In this document: positions 36,355 through 44,656 of the stretch, one piece after another
How the letters are laid out: each line of letters begins with the position of its first letter
How positions within the stretch are numbered: the stretch's first letter is position 1
Assembly (NCBI RefSeq): GCF_003863365.1
Contig: NZ_RQXT01000001.1
Span: forward strand, 266,802 to 330,801
Reading direction: 5' to 3'
DNA from: Mesorhizobium tamadayense
Lineage (GTDB): Bacteria > Pseudomonadota > Alphaproteobacteria > Rhizobiales > Rhizobiaceae
Length of the DNA: 64,000 bases
Made by a program: the position numbers and the translations under genes
The notes under the pieces: model-generated
What the model was told of the DNA's origin: nothing
Seen by the model: the letters and a program-made list of their open reading frames with translations, nothing else
The model's database searches: none

Positions 36355-37848
36355 CTACGCAACATCCAGGCAAAGGTACTTTAGGTCGGTAAAAGCTTCG
36401 AGGCCGTGGCGCGAGCCTTCGCGGCCGATGCCGGACTGCTTGACGCCGCCGAACGGGATCGGCGCGCCGGTGATCTTCACCCGGTTAATCGCGACCATGC
36501 CATAGTCCAGCGCGCGGCCCATGCGCTGCTGGCGAGCACCGTTCTCGGTCACGACATAGGCGACAAGGCCATATTCGGTGGCGTTGGCGCGGGCGACAAT
36601 TTCTGCCTCGTCGTCGAATGGCGTCACGGCAGCGACGGGACCAAACGTTTCCTCATGCATGATCAGCGCATCGTCCTGCACGTCGATCAGCAGCGTCGGC
36701 TGATAGAACAGCGGCCCGGCCGCGTGGCGGTTGCCGCCGGTGAGGCAACGCGCGCCGCGTACGAGCGCGTCGGCCACCTGCTCCTCCACCTTCTTGACCG
36801 CCCGTTCGTGCATCAGCGGCCCGATATCGGTTTCATCGGAAAGCCCGTTGCCGGTCCGCAGCGCCTCGATGCTGCGGGCGAAGGCGGCGCAGAACCGGTC
36901 ATAGATCGGCCGCTGCACATGGATGCGGTTGGCGGCGAGGCAATCCTGGCCGGAGGTGGCGAACTTGGCGTCGAGCGCGATCGTCACCGCCTTGTCGATA
37001 TCGGCATCGTCAAAGACGATCAGCGGTGCATGGCCGCCGAGCTCCATCACCAGCCGCTTCATCGTCGGCGCGCTCTGCGCGGCGATCAGTCGGCCGACCT
37101 CGGTCGAGCCGGTGAAGCTCATGGCGCGCACCCGGGCATCAGCGCACATCGCGCCGACAATCGTCCGCGCATCGCCGGTTACAATGTTGAAGACGCCCGC
37201 CGGCAGCCCGGCGCGCTCGCCAAGCTCGGCCAGCGCCAGCGCCGACAGCGGCGTTTCAGAGGAGGGATGTGCGACGACGGTGCAGCCGGCGGCAAGGGCG
37301 GCGGCGGCCTTGCGGGTGAGCATGGCCGACGGAAAATTCCACGGGGTTACGACGCCGACGACGCCAAGCGGCTCGCGGCGCACCGTCATCTCGGCATTCG
37401 GCAGATGGCTGGTGACGCTTTCGGCGTTGAGGCGTTTTGCTTCCTCGGCATACCACTCGACAAAGGAGGCGGCGTAGTCGATCTCGCCGAGCGATTCCTT
37501 CACCGGCTTGCCCTGTTCCAGCGTCATCAGCAGCGCCAGATCGTCCTTGGCGGCGATGATCAGATCGAACCATTTTCGTAAGATCCTGGAGCGCTCCTGC
37601 GGCAGCACAGCGCGCCAGGCCGGGAAGGCACGGGAGGCAGCACTGATCGCTTGCGTCGTCTGCCCGGCATCGAGCGCGGCGACGAAGGCGACGGTGGCAC
37701 CGGTCGCCGGATCGGTGACTTCAAAACTTTCCGCCGACTCGCTTGCGGTCCAATGGCCGTCGACATAGGCGAGCGCGCGCAGCAGGCGGCGGTCAGTGAG
37801 GCGGTCGAGCGCGTCGTGGTGGTTCGTGCGGGCAAAATGCGCGGACAT
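36355..37848 (-). CDS. doeC: Succinate/aspartate-semialdehyde dehydrogenase family, ectoine breakdown
   Basis: This NAD(P)-dependent aldehyde dehydrogenase of 497 residues resembles GabD. Catalytic C303 (SGQDCLAANR), base E269 (LVMELGGHAP) and cofactor loop MSFTGSTEVG are intact. In ectoine clusters the corresponding gene (ssd or doeC) oxidises aspartate semialdehyde to aspartate. It is the leading gene of the minus-strand ssd-atf-adh unit. Upstream lies a 414-base gap with a repeat, then asnC, so it probably has its own promoter or is read from asnC through the repeat. Confidence 0.87.
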   Translation of the reverse strand: MSAHFARTNHHDALDRLTDRRLLRALAYVDGHWTASESAESFEVTDPATGATVAFVAALDAGQTTQAISAASRAFPAWRAVLPQERSRILRKWFDLIIAAKDDLALLMTLEQGKPVKESLGEIDYAASFVEWYAEEAKRLNAESVTSHLPNAEMTVRREPLGVVGVVTPWNFPSAMLTRKAAAALAAGCTVVAHPSSETPLSALALAELGERAGLPAGVFNIVTGDARTIVGAMCADARVRAMSFTGSTEVGRLIAAQSAPTMKRLVMELGGHAPLIVFDDADIDKAVTIALDAKFATSGQDCLAANRIHVQRPIYDRFCAAFARSIEALRTGNGLSDETDIGPLMHERAVKKVEEQVADALVRGARCLTGGNRHAAGPLFYQPTLLIDVQDDALIMHEETFGPVAAVTPFDDEAEIVARANATEYGLVAYVVTENGARQQRMGRALDYGMVAINRVKITGAPIPFGGVKQSGIGREGSRHGLEAFTDLKYLCLDVA

Positions 37849-38262
37849 CGATTGTCTCCGGTGCCAAGGCGATGTGGAGAGATTAGTCGCGCAACCGAGA
37901 CAGAGAGGCTGTTTCGGGAGCCGCTTGTAGAGAGATTGTCTCTATTGGCCCGCGGGTCCAGATGATCTCTCTGGCTTGCCGGCCGGCGGTGCTACCGAAC
38001 CGTGAACATTGGCCGAGTCCCTCAACTTCGTCATCCTTGGGCGAAGCAGGAGCGTAGCTCCGTCGCGGAGACCCAAGGATCCAATGCCGTAACCTATGGC
38101 CGAAGCGCAGCGGAGCAGAATTCTGCACCGTTGCAACGCCTTAACGTCACGGCATGGATCCTGGGGTCTGCGCCGCGTCGCTTCGCTCCTTGCTCCGCCC
38201 CAGGATGACGAAGTGACGGTCGGTTCGGCTCAATCTCCCGGGTAAGCGATCTTAAAGGTCCG
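37849..38262. other. Intergenic region between asnC and the dehydrogenase
   Basis: This stretch holds no gene. About half of it is the palindromic element listed separately; the remaining bases next to the dehydrogenase start (37860-37960) contain GAGAGATTGTCTCTATTGG-like short dyads and probably the promoter for the doeC-doeD unit. Confidence 0.5.
38024..38216. repeat. Long palindromic intergenic element
   Basis: CTTCGTCATCC (38026-38036) is matched exactly in inverse by GGATGACGAAG (38203-38213). Inside, further inverted segments pair (for example CCAAGGATCCA near 38072 against TGGATCCTGGG near 38155, imperfectly). The roughly 190-base unit resembles repeated palindromic elements of Mesorhizobium genomes. 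It lies between asnC and doeC on their common strand. Confidence 0.72.
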
Positions 38263-38754
38263 TCACGATTGCCCCGGCAGCAGATCGGCGACCGGCAACA
38301 CTGTCTCCTCCTTCACCGTCTTGGTGACGATGTAGGTGAAGTAACGGTCGATGCCGATCTCGCGTTCGAGCAAGGCGTCGACCAGCCGCTGATAGGCGTC
38401 GATGTCGCGCGCCATGACCTTCAACACATAGTCGACGCCGCCGCCCACCGACCAGCAGGCGACGATCTCGGGGATGTCGCGGATGACCCGTTCGAAACGG
38501 TCGAAGTCGGCCTGGCGGTGGCTGGCCAAAGTCACCTCCATCAGCACGGTCGCCACCGGCGCGATCGCGCGCATGGCGATCGCGGCATGGTAGCCGGAAA
38601 CGATGCCGGCCTTCTCCAGCTTGCGCAGCCGCATCCAGCAAGGCGTCGGCGACAGGCCGACCTTCTCGGCCAGCGCCAGCTTGGTGATGCGCCCGTCGCG
38701 CTGGATGGCGTCCAGGATCTTGAGGTCGATCGGGTCGAGTTTCGCTGCCGCCAT
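38263..38754 (-). CDS. asnC: Lrp/AsnC-family regulator of ectoine catabolism
   Basis: This 163-residue Lrp/AsnC-type regulator has an N-terminal helix-turn-helix (about 8-65; LDPIDLKILDAIQRDGRITKLALA) and a C-terminal RAM ligand-binding domain (about 70-150). It sits where asnC (doeX) is found in ectoine catabolic gene sets, divergent from enuR with 84 bases between starts. It presumably activates the catabolic genes in response to a pathway intermediate such as diaminobutyrate, by analogy with DoeX. The minus-strand dehydrogenase and aminotransferase genes follow downstream. Confidence 0.9.
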   Translation of the reverse strand: MAAAKLDPIDLKILDAIQRDGRITKLALAEKVGLSPTPCWMRLRKLEKAGIVSGYHAAIAMRAIAPVATVLMEVTLASHRQADFDRFERVIRDIPEIVACWSVGGGVDYVLKVMARDIDAYQRLVDALLEREIGIDRYFTYIVTKTVKEETVLPVADLLPGQS

Positions 38755-38848
38755 GCCGGCTCCCGTTTTCTGTCCGGGACACCATGACGATGCATTATTT
38801 CGATTGTCAATTGCACTGATTTCGATCTCTAATAAGTCATGACATTAT
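38755..38848. promoter_or_regulatory. Divergent asnC/enuR control region
   Basis: AT-rich spacer with two ATTTCGAT copies (38797-38804 and 38819-38826), exactly 22 bases apart, two helical turns. GTCATGACATTAT (38836-38848) overlaps the enuR start codon and reappears with one change before ehuA. These are candidate binding sites for AsnC and EnuR. Confidence 0.6.
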
Positions 38849-40224
38849 GGCAACCAGATCCTGCGCTCATCCGCCGGCCGGCCTATCTTTCGCTGGCCGA
38901 CCAGTTCGCGCGCGCGATCCATGACGGGCGGCTCGCCAACGGCGCGCGGCTGCCGACGCATCGCCGTCTTGCGGAGGACCTGAAGCTTTCCGTGCAGACC
39001 GTCAGCCGCGCCTATGAGGAGCTGATCCGCCGCGGTCTGATCTCCGGCGAGGTCGGGCGCGGCAGCTTCGTACAGACGCAGCGCCGCGAGCCGGAGCCGC
39101 CCTACCTTCCGGAACGGCTGGGCGAGGTCATCGACCTCTCCATCCTGAAGCCGGTCTGCGAGCCGATGCATCTGGAGAAGCTGAAGCAGGCGCTGGGCTG
39201 GCTGGCCGAGAATCTGCCGTCGAGCTCGGCGCTGTCGTTCCGGCCGAACATGGTGTTCCCGCGTCATCGCGCGGTAGCCGTCGAGTGGCTGAAGCTCTGC
39301 GGCCTCGAAGCCTCGCCGCAGAACGTCAGCCTCACCAATGGCGCCACCGCCGGCATGACGGTGGCGCTGATGAGTGTGGCGCCGCCCGGCTCGACCGTCG
39401 CCACCGAGGCGATCGGCCACCACACGCTGGTGCCGCTTGCCCGCTATCTCGGCTTCAATCTCGAGGGCCTGCCGATCGATGACAACGGGCTGATCCCGGA
39501 AGCGTTGGACGAAGCCTGCCGGCTTTCCGACATCCGCGCGGTCTTCGTCCAACCTTCGGTGATCAACCCGACGGCGACCTTGATGGACGCCGGCCGGCGC
39601 GAGCAGATCGCGGCGGTGGCGCGCAAGCATGACATTGCCATCATCGAGAACGATGTGCTTGGGCCTCTGGTCGAAGGCCGGCCGCCGGCGGTCGCCGCCT
39701 TCGCGCCCGAGCGGACGCTTTACGTCACCTCATTCACCAAGATCGTCGTGCCAGGGCTGCGCATCGGCTATCTTGCGGTGCCCGACCGCTACGTCGCGGC
39801 CGTCGCCAACCGCCATCTCGTCTCGAACTGGATGGCGACGCCGATGGTGGCGGAGATCGCGACGCGCTGGGTGAACGACGGCACGGCGATGGAGCTGGTC
39901 AACTGGCAGCGCGGCGCGCTGAGACGCCGGCAGGAGATCGCCGCGGAGGTGCTCGCGGGCGTCGACTACCGCGTCCATCGCGACGGTCTGCATCTGTGGC
40001 TTGAACTGCCGGGCGACCGCGCCGAGGAGAGCTTTGTCGCGCAGGCGCGCCTGCGCGGCGTGGCGATCGCGCCGGGCACTTCTTTCCGCATTGCCGACAC
40101 GCCCTGGCATCCGGCCGTGCGCATCTCGCTCGGATCGACCACCGAGGGGGAACTGCGCGCGGGCTTGAGCGTTGTCGCCAAGCTCCTGCTTGGCGATCCA
40201 GAGCATCTTCTGCTCGCCATATGA
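38839..40224 (+). CDS. enuR: MocR/GntR-type PLP-dependent repressor EnuR
   Basis: This 461-residue MocR-type regulator has a GntR winged helix (about 15-80; PTHRRLAEDLKLSVQTVSRAYEEL) and a class I aminotransferase-like effector domain (about 110-450). The PLP-binding lysine K301 in TSFTKIVVPGLRIG matches Lys302 reported for Ruegeria pomeroyi EnuR. In that system EnuR represses the ectoine genes, and N-alpha-acetyl-diaminobutyrate or diaminobutyrate binds PLP to relieve repression. The gene sits directly before ehuA. The ATG overlaps a repeated motif shared with the ehuA upstream region, which suggests autoregulation. Confidence 0.93.
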   Translation: MTLWQPDPALIRRPAYLSLADQFARAIHDGRLANGARLPTHRRLAEDLKLSVQTVSRAYEELIRRGLISGEVGRGSFVQTQRREPEPPYLPERLGEVIDLSILKPVCEPMHLEKLKQALGWLAENLPSSSALSFRPNMVFPRHRAVAVEWLKLCGLEASPQNVSLTNGATAGMTVALMSVAPPGSTVATEAIGHHTLVPLARYLGFNLEGLPIDDNGLIPEALDEACRLSDIRAVFVQPSVINPTATLMDAGRREQIAAVARKHDIAIIENDVLGPLVEGRPPAVAAFAPERTLYVTSFTKIVVPGLRIGYLAVPDRYVAAVANRHLVSNWMATPMVAEIATRWVNDGTAMELVNWQRGALRRRQEIAAEVLAGVDYRVHRDGLHLWLELPGDRAEESFVAQARLRGVAIAPGTSFRIADTPWHPAVRISLGSTTEGELRAGLSVVAKLLLGDPEHLLLAI

Positions 40225-40275
40225 TGCGCAAGCGGAGCGCAAATTGCCCTGAAATTGTGCTACGCTCGAAATATT

Positions 40276-40309
40276 GTCATGATATTATTTTCCTAATTGA
40301 CATGATTTA
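40276..40309 (+). promoter_or_regulatory. Candidate EnuR operator upstream of ehuA
   Basis: GTCATGATATTAT (40276-40288) differs at one base from the copy at the enuR start. Immediately downstream TAATTGACATGA (40294-40305) is an imperfect inverted copy, giving a dyad centred near 40291. The region is AT-rich and probably contains the ehu-eut promoter. Confidence 0.6.
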
Positions 40310-40360
40310 GCGCGTTTCGCATCGTTAAGGGCATAGGCTTCTCCAAAACGGGGAAATGGA

Positions 40361-41146
40361 TTGCCCGCACCCATCATCAAGGTCGACGCCATTTCGAAGA
40401 GCTTCGGCACCTTCAAGGTGCTGGACGGTCTGTCGATGCAGGTCATGCCGGGCGAGAAGTTGGCGCTGATCGGCCCGTCCGGGTCCGGCAAGACGACGAT
40501 CCTGCGCATCCTGATGACGCTGGAGAAGATCGACGGCGGCCATATCCAGATCGACGGCGAGCAGCTCTACCACATGGAGCGCAACGGCCGGCTGCTGCCG
40601 GCCGACGAGCGCCACCTCGCCAAGATGCGCCAGAAGATCGGCATGGTCTTCCAGCTCTTCAATTTGTTCCCGCACAAATGCGTCATGGACAACGTGACGC
40701 TGGCGCCGATGCTGACCAAGGGGGTCGCGCGCCCTGCTGCCGAGAAGCGGGCGATGGAACTGCTCGACATGGTGGGGCTGGCCGACAAGGCCAAGGCGAT
40801 GCCGGCGCAGCTCTCGGGCGGCCAGAAGCAGCGCGTGGCGATCGCCCGGGCGCTGGCGCTGTCACCCAAGATCATGCTGTTCGACGAGGTGACCTCGGCG
40901 CTCGACCCCGAGCTGGTCGAGGAGGTGCTCAACGTCATGCGCAAGCTCGCCGCCGAGACCGACATGACGATGCTGCTCGTCACCCACGAGATGGGTTTCG
41001 CCCACGACTTCGCCGACCGCGTGCTGTTCTTCGACCGCGGCAGGATCGTCGAGGAAGGCAAGCCCGATGAGATTTTCCGCCATCCCAAGCAGGAGCGAAC
41101 GCAGGGCTTCCTGAAGAAGATCATCGCGGCCGGACATCGCGTCTGA
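40361..41146 (+). CDS. ehuA: Ectoine/hydroxyectoine ABC importer, ATP-binding protein
   Basis: EhuA powers uptake of ectoine and hydroxyectoine. The 261-residue ATPase is of the polar amino acid (PAAT) type: Walker [10 protein letters not shown] near residue 41, signature [15 protein letters not shown] near 148, Walker B with [13 protein letters not shown], and switch VTHEMGFA. The start is a TTG at 40361 with GGGGAAA ahead; a nearby ATG at 40356 is out of frame. It opens the ehuABCD-eutABCDE unit. A tandem repeat and a hairpin separate it from ehuB. Confidence 0.93.
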   Translation: MPAPIIKVDAISKSFGTFKVLDGLSMQVMPGEKLALIGPSGSGKTTILRILMTLEKIDGGHIQIDGEQLYHMERNGRLLPADERHLAKMRQKIGMVFQLFNLFPHKCVMDNVTLAPMLTKGVARPAAEKRAMELLDMVGLADKAKAMPAQLSGGQKQRVAIARALALSPKIMLFDEVTSALDPELVEEVLNVMRKLAAETDMTMLLVTHEMGFAHDFADRVLFFDRGRIVEEGKPDEIFRHPKQERTQGFLKKIIAAGHRV

Positions 41147-41159
41147 CCGCAATGCAACG

Positions 41160-41238
41160 GGCGATAAAGTCGTCCCAGGGGCGACAGAGTCGTCCTCATG
41201 GCCGACAGAGTCGTCCCGAGGGCGATGAAGTCGTCCCT
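41160..41238 (+). repeat. Four tandem copies of a 20-bp repeat in the ehuA-ehuB gap
   Basis: The core AGTCGTCC occurs at 41168, 41188, 41209 and 41229, with spacings of 20, 21 and 20 bases. The flanks are also similar (GGCGACAGAGTCGTCC). The periodicity is near two DNA turns. No protein is encoded here. Confidence 0.8.
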
Positions 41239-41242
41239 CAAG

Positions 41243-41260
41243 AGGCGGCGAGAGCCGCCT
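41243..41260 (+). other. Stem-loop upstream of ehuB
   Basis: AGGCGGC-GAGA-GCCGCCT is a perfect seven-pair stem with a GAGA tetraloop, 42 bases before the ehuB start. No T-run follows, so it is more likely an mRNA stabiliser or processing site than a terminator. Confidence 0.65.
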
Positions 41261-41302
41261 GAACAGAGCAAACCAAGAAGAGAAACTAAGGAGTTGGGAA
41301 CG

Positions 41303-42154
41303 ATGAAGAAACTTGGCATCCTGGCTGGCGTTGCCGGTCTCGGAGTAAGCGCAATGCTGCTCGCCTCCGGCGCGCGTTCGGCCGACGACGCAAAGCTGGA
41401 AGAGCTCAAGGCGCAGGGCTTCGCCCGCGTCGCCATTGCCAACGAGCCGCCCTACACGGCGGTGGCCGCCGACGGCAAGGTCTCGGGCGCGGCGCCGGAC
41501 GTGGCGCGCGAGATCTTCAAGCGCCTCGGCGTCAACGACATCGTCGCCTCCATCTCCGAATATGGCGCCATGATCCCCGGCCTGCAGGCCGGCCGCTTCG
41601 ACGTCGTCACCGCCGGCCTGTTCATGAAGCCGGAGCGCTGCGCGGCGGTCGCCTACTCCGAGCCGGTGCTGTGCGATGCCGAGGCGATGCTGGTGAAGAA
41701 GGGCAATCCGAAAGGCTTCAAGAGCTATGAGGACATCGCCAAGGACGCCTCCGCCACCGTCGGCGCGCCGGGCGGCGGCACCGAGGAGAAGCTGGCTCTC
41801 ACCGCCGGCGTGCCGCGCGACCGCGTCATCGTCGTGCCGGACGGCCAGAGCGGCCTGAAGATGGTGCAGGACGGCCGCATCGACGCCTATTCGCTGCCGG
41901 TGCTCTCGATCAACGACCTCATCAAGAAGGCCAACGACCCGAACCTCGAAGTGATCGCCCCGGTGCAGGGCGCGCCCGTCTATTGCGACGGCGCCGCCTT
42001 CAAGAAGGGCGACGAGGCGCTGCGCGATGCTTATGATGTCGAGCTCGCCAAGATGAAGAAGTCCGGCGAGTTCGCCAAGATCATCGAGCCCTATGGCTTC
42101 TCGGCCAAGGCGGCGATGTCGACGACGCGCGAGAAGCTCTGCGCGGCGAAGTAG
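41303..42154 (+). CDS. ehuB: Ectoine/hydroxyectoine-binding periplasmic protein
   Basis: EhuB captures ectoine and hydroxyectoine in the periplasm and delivers them to EhuCD. The 283-residue protein has a signal peptide (about 1-26; MKKLGILAGVAGLGVSAMLL) and a family 3 solute-binding fold with GFARVAIANEPPYTAV and AAPDVAREIFKRLG. The aromatic ligand-cage residues seen in the S. meliloti protein are not individually verified here. AAGGAG precedes the ATG by 11 bases or less. A short frame upstream to 41198 is not used. An intergenic repeat follows the stop. Confidence 0.94.
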   Translation: MKKLGILAGVAGLGVSAMLLASGARSADDAKLEELKAQGFARVAIANEPPYTAVAADGKVSGAAPDVAREIFKRLGVNDIVASISEYGAMIPGLQAGRFDVVTAGLFMKPERCAAVAYSEPVLCDAEAMLVKKGNPKGFKSYEDIAKDASATVGAPGGGTEEKLALTAGVPRDRVIVVPDGQSGLKMVQDGRIDAYSLPVLSINDLIKKANDPNLEVIAPVQGAPVYCDGAAFKKGDEALRDAYDVELAKMKKSGEFAKIIEPYGFSAKAAMSTTREKLCAAK

Positions 42155-42168
42155 GGCGCGACATCTTC

Positions 42169-42339
42169 GTTCTCCCCGTTCTACGGGGAGAACGTGTCAC
42201 GAAGTGACGGATGAGGGGCAGCGCCATACCTTCGAGCGCCATACCTTCGTAAGTTCGCGCTGCCTGCCCGTCCTTCGCAGCAGCTGCGCTGCAGCTACGG
42301 AGGGTGGACCGGCATCTTCTCCCCGTGAACGGGGAGAAG
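42169..42339 (+). repeat. Paired palindromic repeats in the ehuB-ehuC gap (RIME-like)
   Basis: Two perfect 11-pair hairpins bound the element: GTTCTCCCCGT/ACGGGGAGAAC (42169-42193) and CTTCTCCCCGT/ACGGGGAGAAG (42316-42339). Between them lie GTCAC-GAA-GTGAC and a 15-bp unit AGCGCCATACCTTCG repeated directly twice (42220-42249). The ACGGGGAGAAG ends are typical of rhizobial intergenic repeats. Confidence 0.8.
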
Positions 42340-42372
42340 GAGCCAAAACCAAACGTAGGAACTTCTGATTCA

Positions 42373-43032
42373 ATGACCCAGTGGTCCGGCTATCTCGGCC
42401 TGATATTGCAGGGAGCGCTTGTCACCATCGAGCTGACGCTGATGGGATCGGTGCTCGCGCTGATCATGGCCTTCCTCGCCGGCATTGGCCGCGTGTCGCG
42501 CTTCTTCGTCATCCGGGCGCTCGCCACGACCTATATCGAGTTCTTCCGCGGCACCTCGATCTTCGTTCAGCTGTTCTGGGCCTATTTCGTGCTGCCTTTC
42601 GCCGGCCTGTCTCTGACGCCGCTGCAGGCCGGCGTGCTGGCGCTCGGCCTCAATGTCGGCGCCTATGCGGCGGAAGTGGTGCGCGGCGCCATCCTGTCGA
42701 TCGGCCGCGAGCAATACGAGGCCTGCACGGCGCTCAACCTCGGCCGCTGGCAAGGCATGCGCCACGTCATCCTGCCGCAGGCGCTGCTGGTCATGCTGCC
42801 GACCTTCGGCAACAACGCCATCGAGCTGCTCAAGGCGACGTCGGTCGTGTCGCTGATCTCGCTCGCCGATCTCACCTTCCAGGCGCAGGTGGTGCGCTCG
42901 CAGACCGGCAGCACGCTGATGCCCTTCGTTTCCGTGCTCGTCATCTATTTCGGGCTCGCGCTGATCATCTCCTGGGGCATCCGCTCGCTGGAGCGCCGCA
43001 TGGCGCGCGGCCTCGATGGAGTGCGTGTCTGA
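42373..43032 (+). CDS. ehuC: Ectoine/hydroxyectoine ABC importer permease EhuC
   Basis: This is an inner-membrane permease of the PAAT family, 219 residues, with about five membrane segments (first 8-30, last about 180-203). The EAA loop near 118-140 contains EQYEACTALNLGRWQGMRHV. It begins after the repeat insertion; AGGA lies some 12 bases before the ATG. The stop overlaps the ehuD start (TGATG). The open frame upstream to 42304 runs through the repeat and is discarded. Confidence 0.92.
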   Translation: MTQWSGYLGLILQGALVTIELTLMGSVLALIMAFLAGIGRVSRFFVIRALATTYIEFFRGTSIFVQLFWAYFVLPFAGLSLTPLQAGVLALGLNVGAYAAEVVRGAILSIGREQYEACTALNLGRWQGMRHVILPQALLVMLPTFGNNAIELLKATSVVSLISLADLTFQAQVVRSQTGSTLMPFVSVLVIYFGLALIISWGIRSLERRMARGLDGVRV

Positions 43033-43691
43033 TGGAGTGGGATTGGAACTTTGTCCGCGAGATCATGCCGACACTGATCCAGGGCGTGAAGATCACGATC
43101 CTGGCGACGGTGCTCGGCTCGGTCCTGGCGGCGATCGTCGGCCTGGCGATAGCGCTGGCGCGGCGTTCGCCGAACCGGGCCGTGTCGCGCAGCGTCGGCT
43201 GGTTCGCCGAGTTCATCCGCGGCACGCCGCTTTTGGTGCAGCTCTACTTCATCTTCTACGTGCTGCCCGATTTCGGTATCCTGTTGCCGCCGCTGGTGGC
43301 GGGTGTCATCGGGCTTGGCCTGCACTACGGCACCTATACGGCCGAGGTCTATCGCGCCGGCATCGACAATGTGCCGCGCGGCCAGTGGGAGGCGGCCAAG
43401 GCCTGCAATCTGAGCGGCTACAATAGCTGGACGTATATCATCCTGCCGCAGGCGATCCCGCCGATGATCCCGGCCTTGGCCAACTACTTGATCGCCATGT
43501 TCAAGGAAACGCCGCTGCTTTCTGCGATCACCGTGCTGGAGCTGATGAACCAGGCCAAGAGCGTCGCCAACACCTATTACCGCTACATCGAGCCGATGAC
43601 GCTGGTCGGCGCCTTCTTCCTCGTCATCAGCCTCTGCTCCGTCGTACTCTTGCGCTGGCTGGAGCACCGCTACGGCAGGATCGAGAGATGA
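43032..43691 (+). CDS. ehuD: Ectoine/hydroxyectoine ABC importer permease EhuD
   Basis: This is the second permease, 219 residues, with the same topology as EhuC. Membrane segments lie near 19-42, 57-75, 83-100 and 190-210; the EAA loop contains GQWEAAKACNLSG. It overlaps ehuC by one base and eutA by four (ATGA), so transport and catabolic genes are translationally joined. Confidence 0.93.
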   Translation: MEWDWNFVREIMPTLIQGVKITILATVLGSVLAAIVGLAIALARRSPNRAVSRSVGWFAEFIRGTPLLVQLYFIFYVLPDFGILLPPLVAGVIGLGLHYGTYTAEVYRAGIDNVPRGQWEAAKACNLSGYNSWTYIILPQAIPPMIPALANYLIAMFKETPLLSAITVLELMNQAKSVANTYYRYIEPMTLVGAFFLVISLCSVVLLRWLEHRYGRIER

Positions 43692-44473
43692 AAGTCATGA
43701 GACAGTTGCCCGAAATCCAGCTGGCATCGCGCCGGCCCGCCCTCGATGCGCGTCCGCTCGAAAAACGCGTCGGTCTGATCGCTTTAGCCACCGACCATAC
43801 CAGCGAGGTCGATTTCCGCCGCATGGTGGCGAGCGAGCGGATCGGCGTCTATGTCGCGCGCATCCCCTATGCCAATCCGACGACGCCGGAGAATTTGCGC
43901 AAGATGCAGCCGCAGCTTTCGGCGGGCGCGGCGCTCATCCTGCCGGACGAGCCGCTGGACGCCGTCTGCTACTCCTGCACGTCGGCCTCGGTGGTGATCG
44001 GCGATGCCGAGGTCGAGGCAGCGATACAGGCGGCCAAACCGAATGTTTCTGTGGTCACGCCGCCCATGGCCGGCGTGCGCGGCTTGAACGCTTTTGGGGC
44101 GAAGCGGATCAGCATTCTCACGCCTTACACCGTCGAGACCAGCCGGCCGATGGCAACCTATTTCGCCGCGTATGGCTTCGACATCGAGAGCTTCACCTGC
44201 CTCGGTTTCGAGGACGACCGCGAGATGGCGCGGATCGCGCCGGCCTCTCTCATCGAGCTGGCGCGCCAGGCAACGCACGTGCAGGCCGAAGCGCTGTTCG
44301 TCTCATGCACGGCGCTGCGCGCGGCGCTTGCGGTTCCCGGCATGGAAGAGGCGATCGGCCGCCCGGTCGTCACCAGCAACCAGGCCAGCGCCTGGAATTG
44401 CCTGCGGCTCTGTGGCGACGACATACCGAGGCCGCAGTTCGGCCGGCTGATGACGAAGCTGTTGGTGCAGTAA
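43688..44473 (+). CDS. eutA: Ectoine utilisation protein EutA (Asp/Glu racemase-like)
   Basis: This 261-residue protein of the Asp/Glu racemase-arylmalonate decarboxylase superfamily has two catalytic-type cysteines, C97 in CYSCTSAS and C207 in FVSCTAL, each at the expected half. EutA is thought, with EutB and EutC, to convert 5-hydroxyectoine to ectoine, perhaps by epimerisation. This step is inferred in the literature from gene deletion and content. The start ATG overlaps ehuD. A long palindromic insertion separates it from eutB. Confidence 0.9.
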   Translation: MKVMRQLPEIQLASRRPALDARPLEKRVGLIALATDHTSEVDFRRMVASERIGVYVARIPYANPTTPENLRKMQPQLSAGAALILPDEPLDAVCYSCTSASVVIGDAEVEAAIQAAKPNVSVVTPPMAGVRGLNAFGAKRISILTPYTVETSRPMATYFAAYGFDIESFTCLGFEDDREMARIAPASLIELARQATHVQAEALFVSCTALRAALAVPGMEEAIGRPVVTSNQASAWNCLRLCGDDIPRPQFGRLMTKLLVQ

Positions 44474-44496
44474 GATTATGCCCCGTATTCACGAGC

Positions 44497-44651
44497 GACC
44501 CCCTCTGGCCTGCCGGCCATCTCCCCCTCAAGGGGGGAGATCAGCAGCTTCGGCGCCGCCGCTCGTCCTGCGACGTCAACGATTGGCGAAAGCGTGGCAG
44601 CAGCGAATCTCCCCCCTTGAGGGGGAGATGGCCGGCAGGCCAGAAGGGGTC
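44497..44651 (+). repeat. 155-bp palindromic element with 45-bp arms between eutA and eutB
   Basis: The arms 44506-44541 and 44607-44642 are exact inverted copies over 36 bases; extending to 44497 and 44651 gives 45 with one mismatch. Each arm is itself a hairpin (ATCTCCCCC/GGGGGAGAT). It is a rhizobial repeat family by appearance. Its right end provides AAGGGG six to seven bases before the eutB start codon. Confidence 0.85.
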
Positions 44652-44656
44652 CTCCG

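Noticed and set aside
41160..41260. A CRISPR-like array between ehuA and ehuB
   Set aside because: The units are direct, contiguous, about 20 bases and lack unique spacers; there are no cas genes.
42169..44651. Insertion sequences within the ectoine operon
   Set aside because: The palindromic elements are short and contain no transposase or target-site duplication that I could see.
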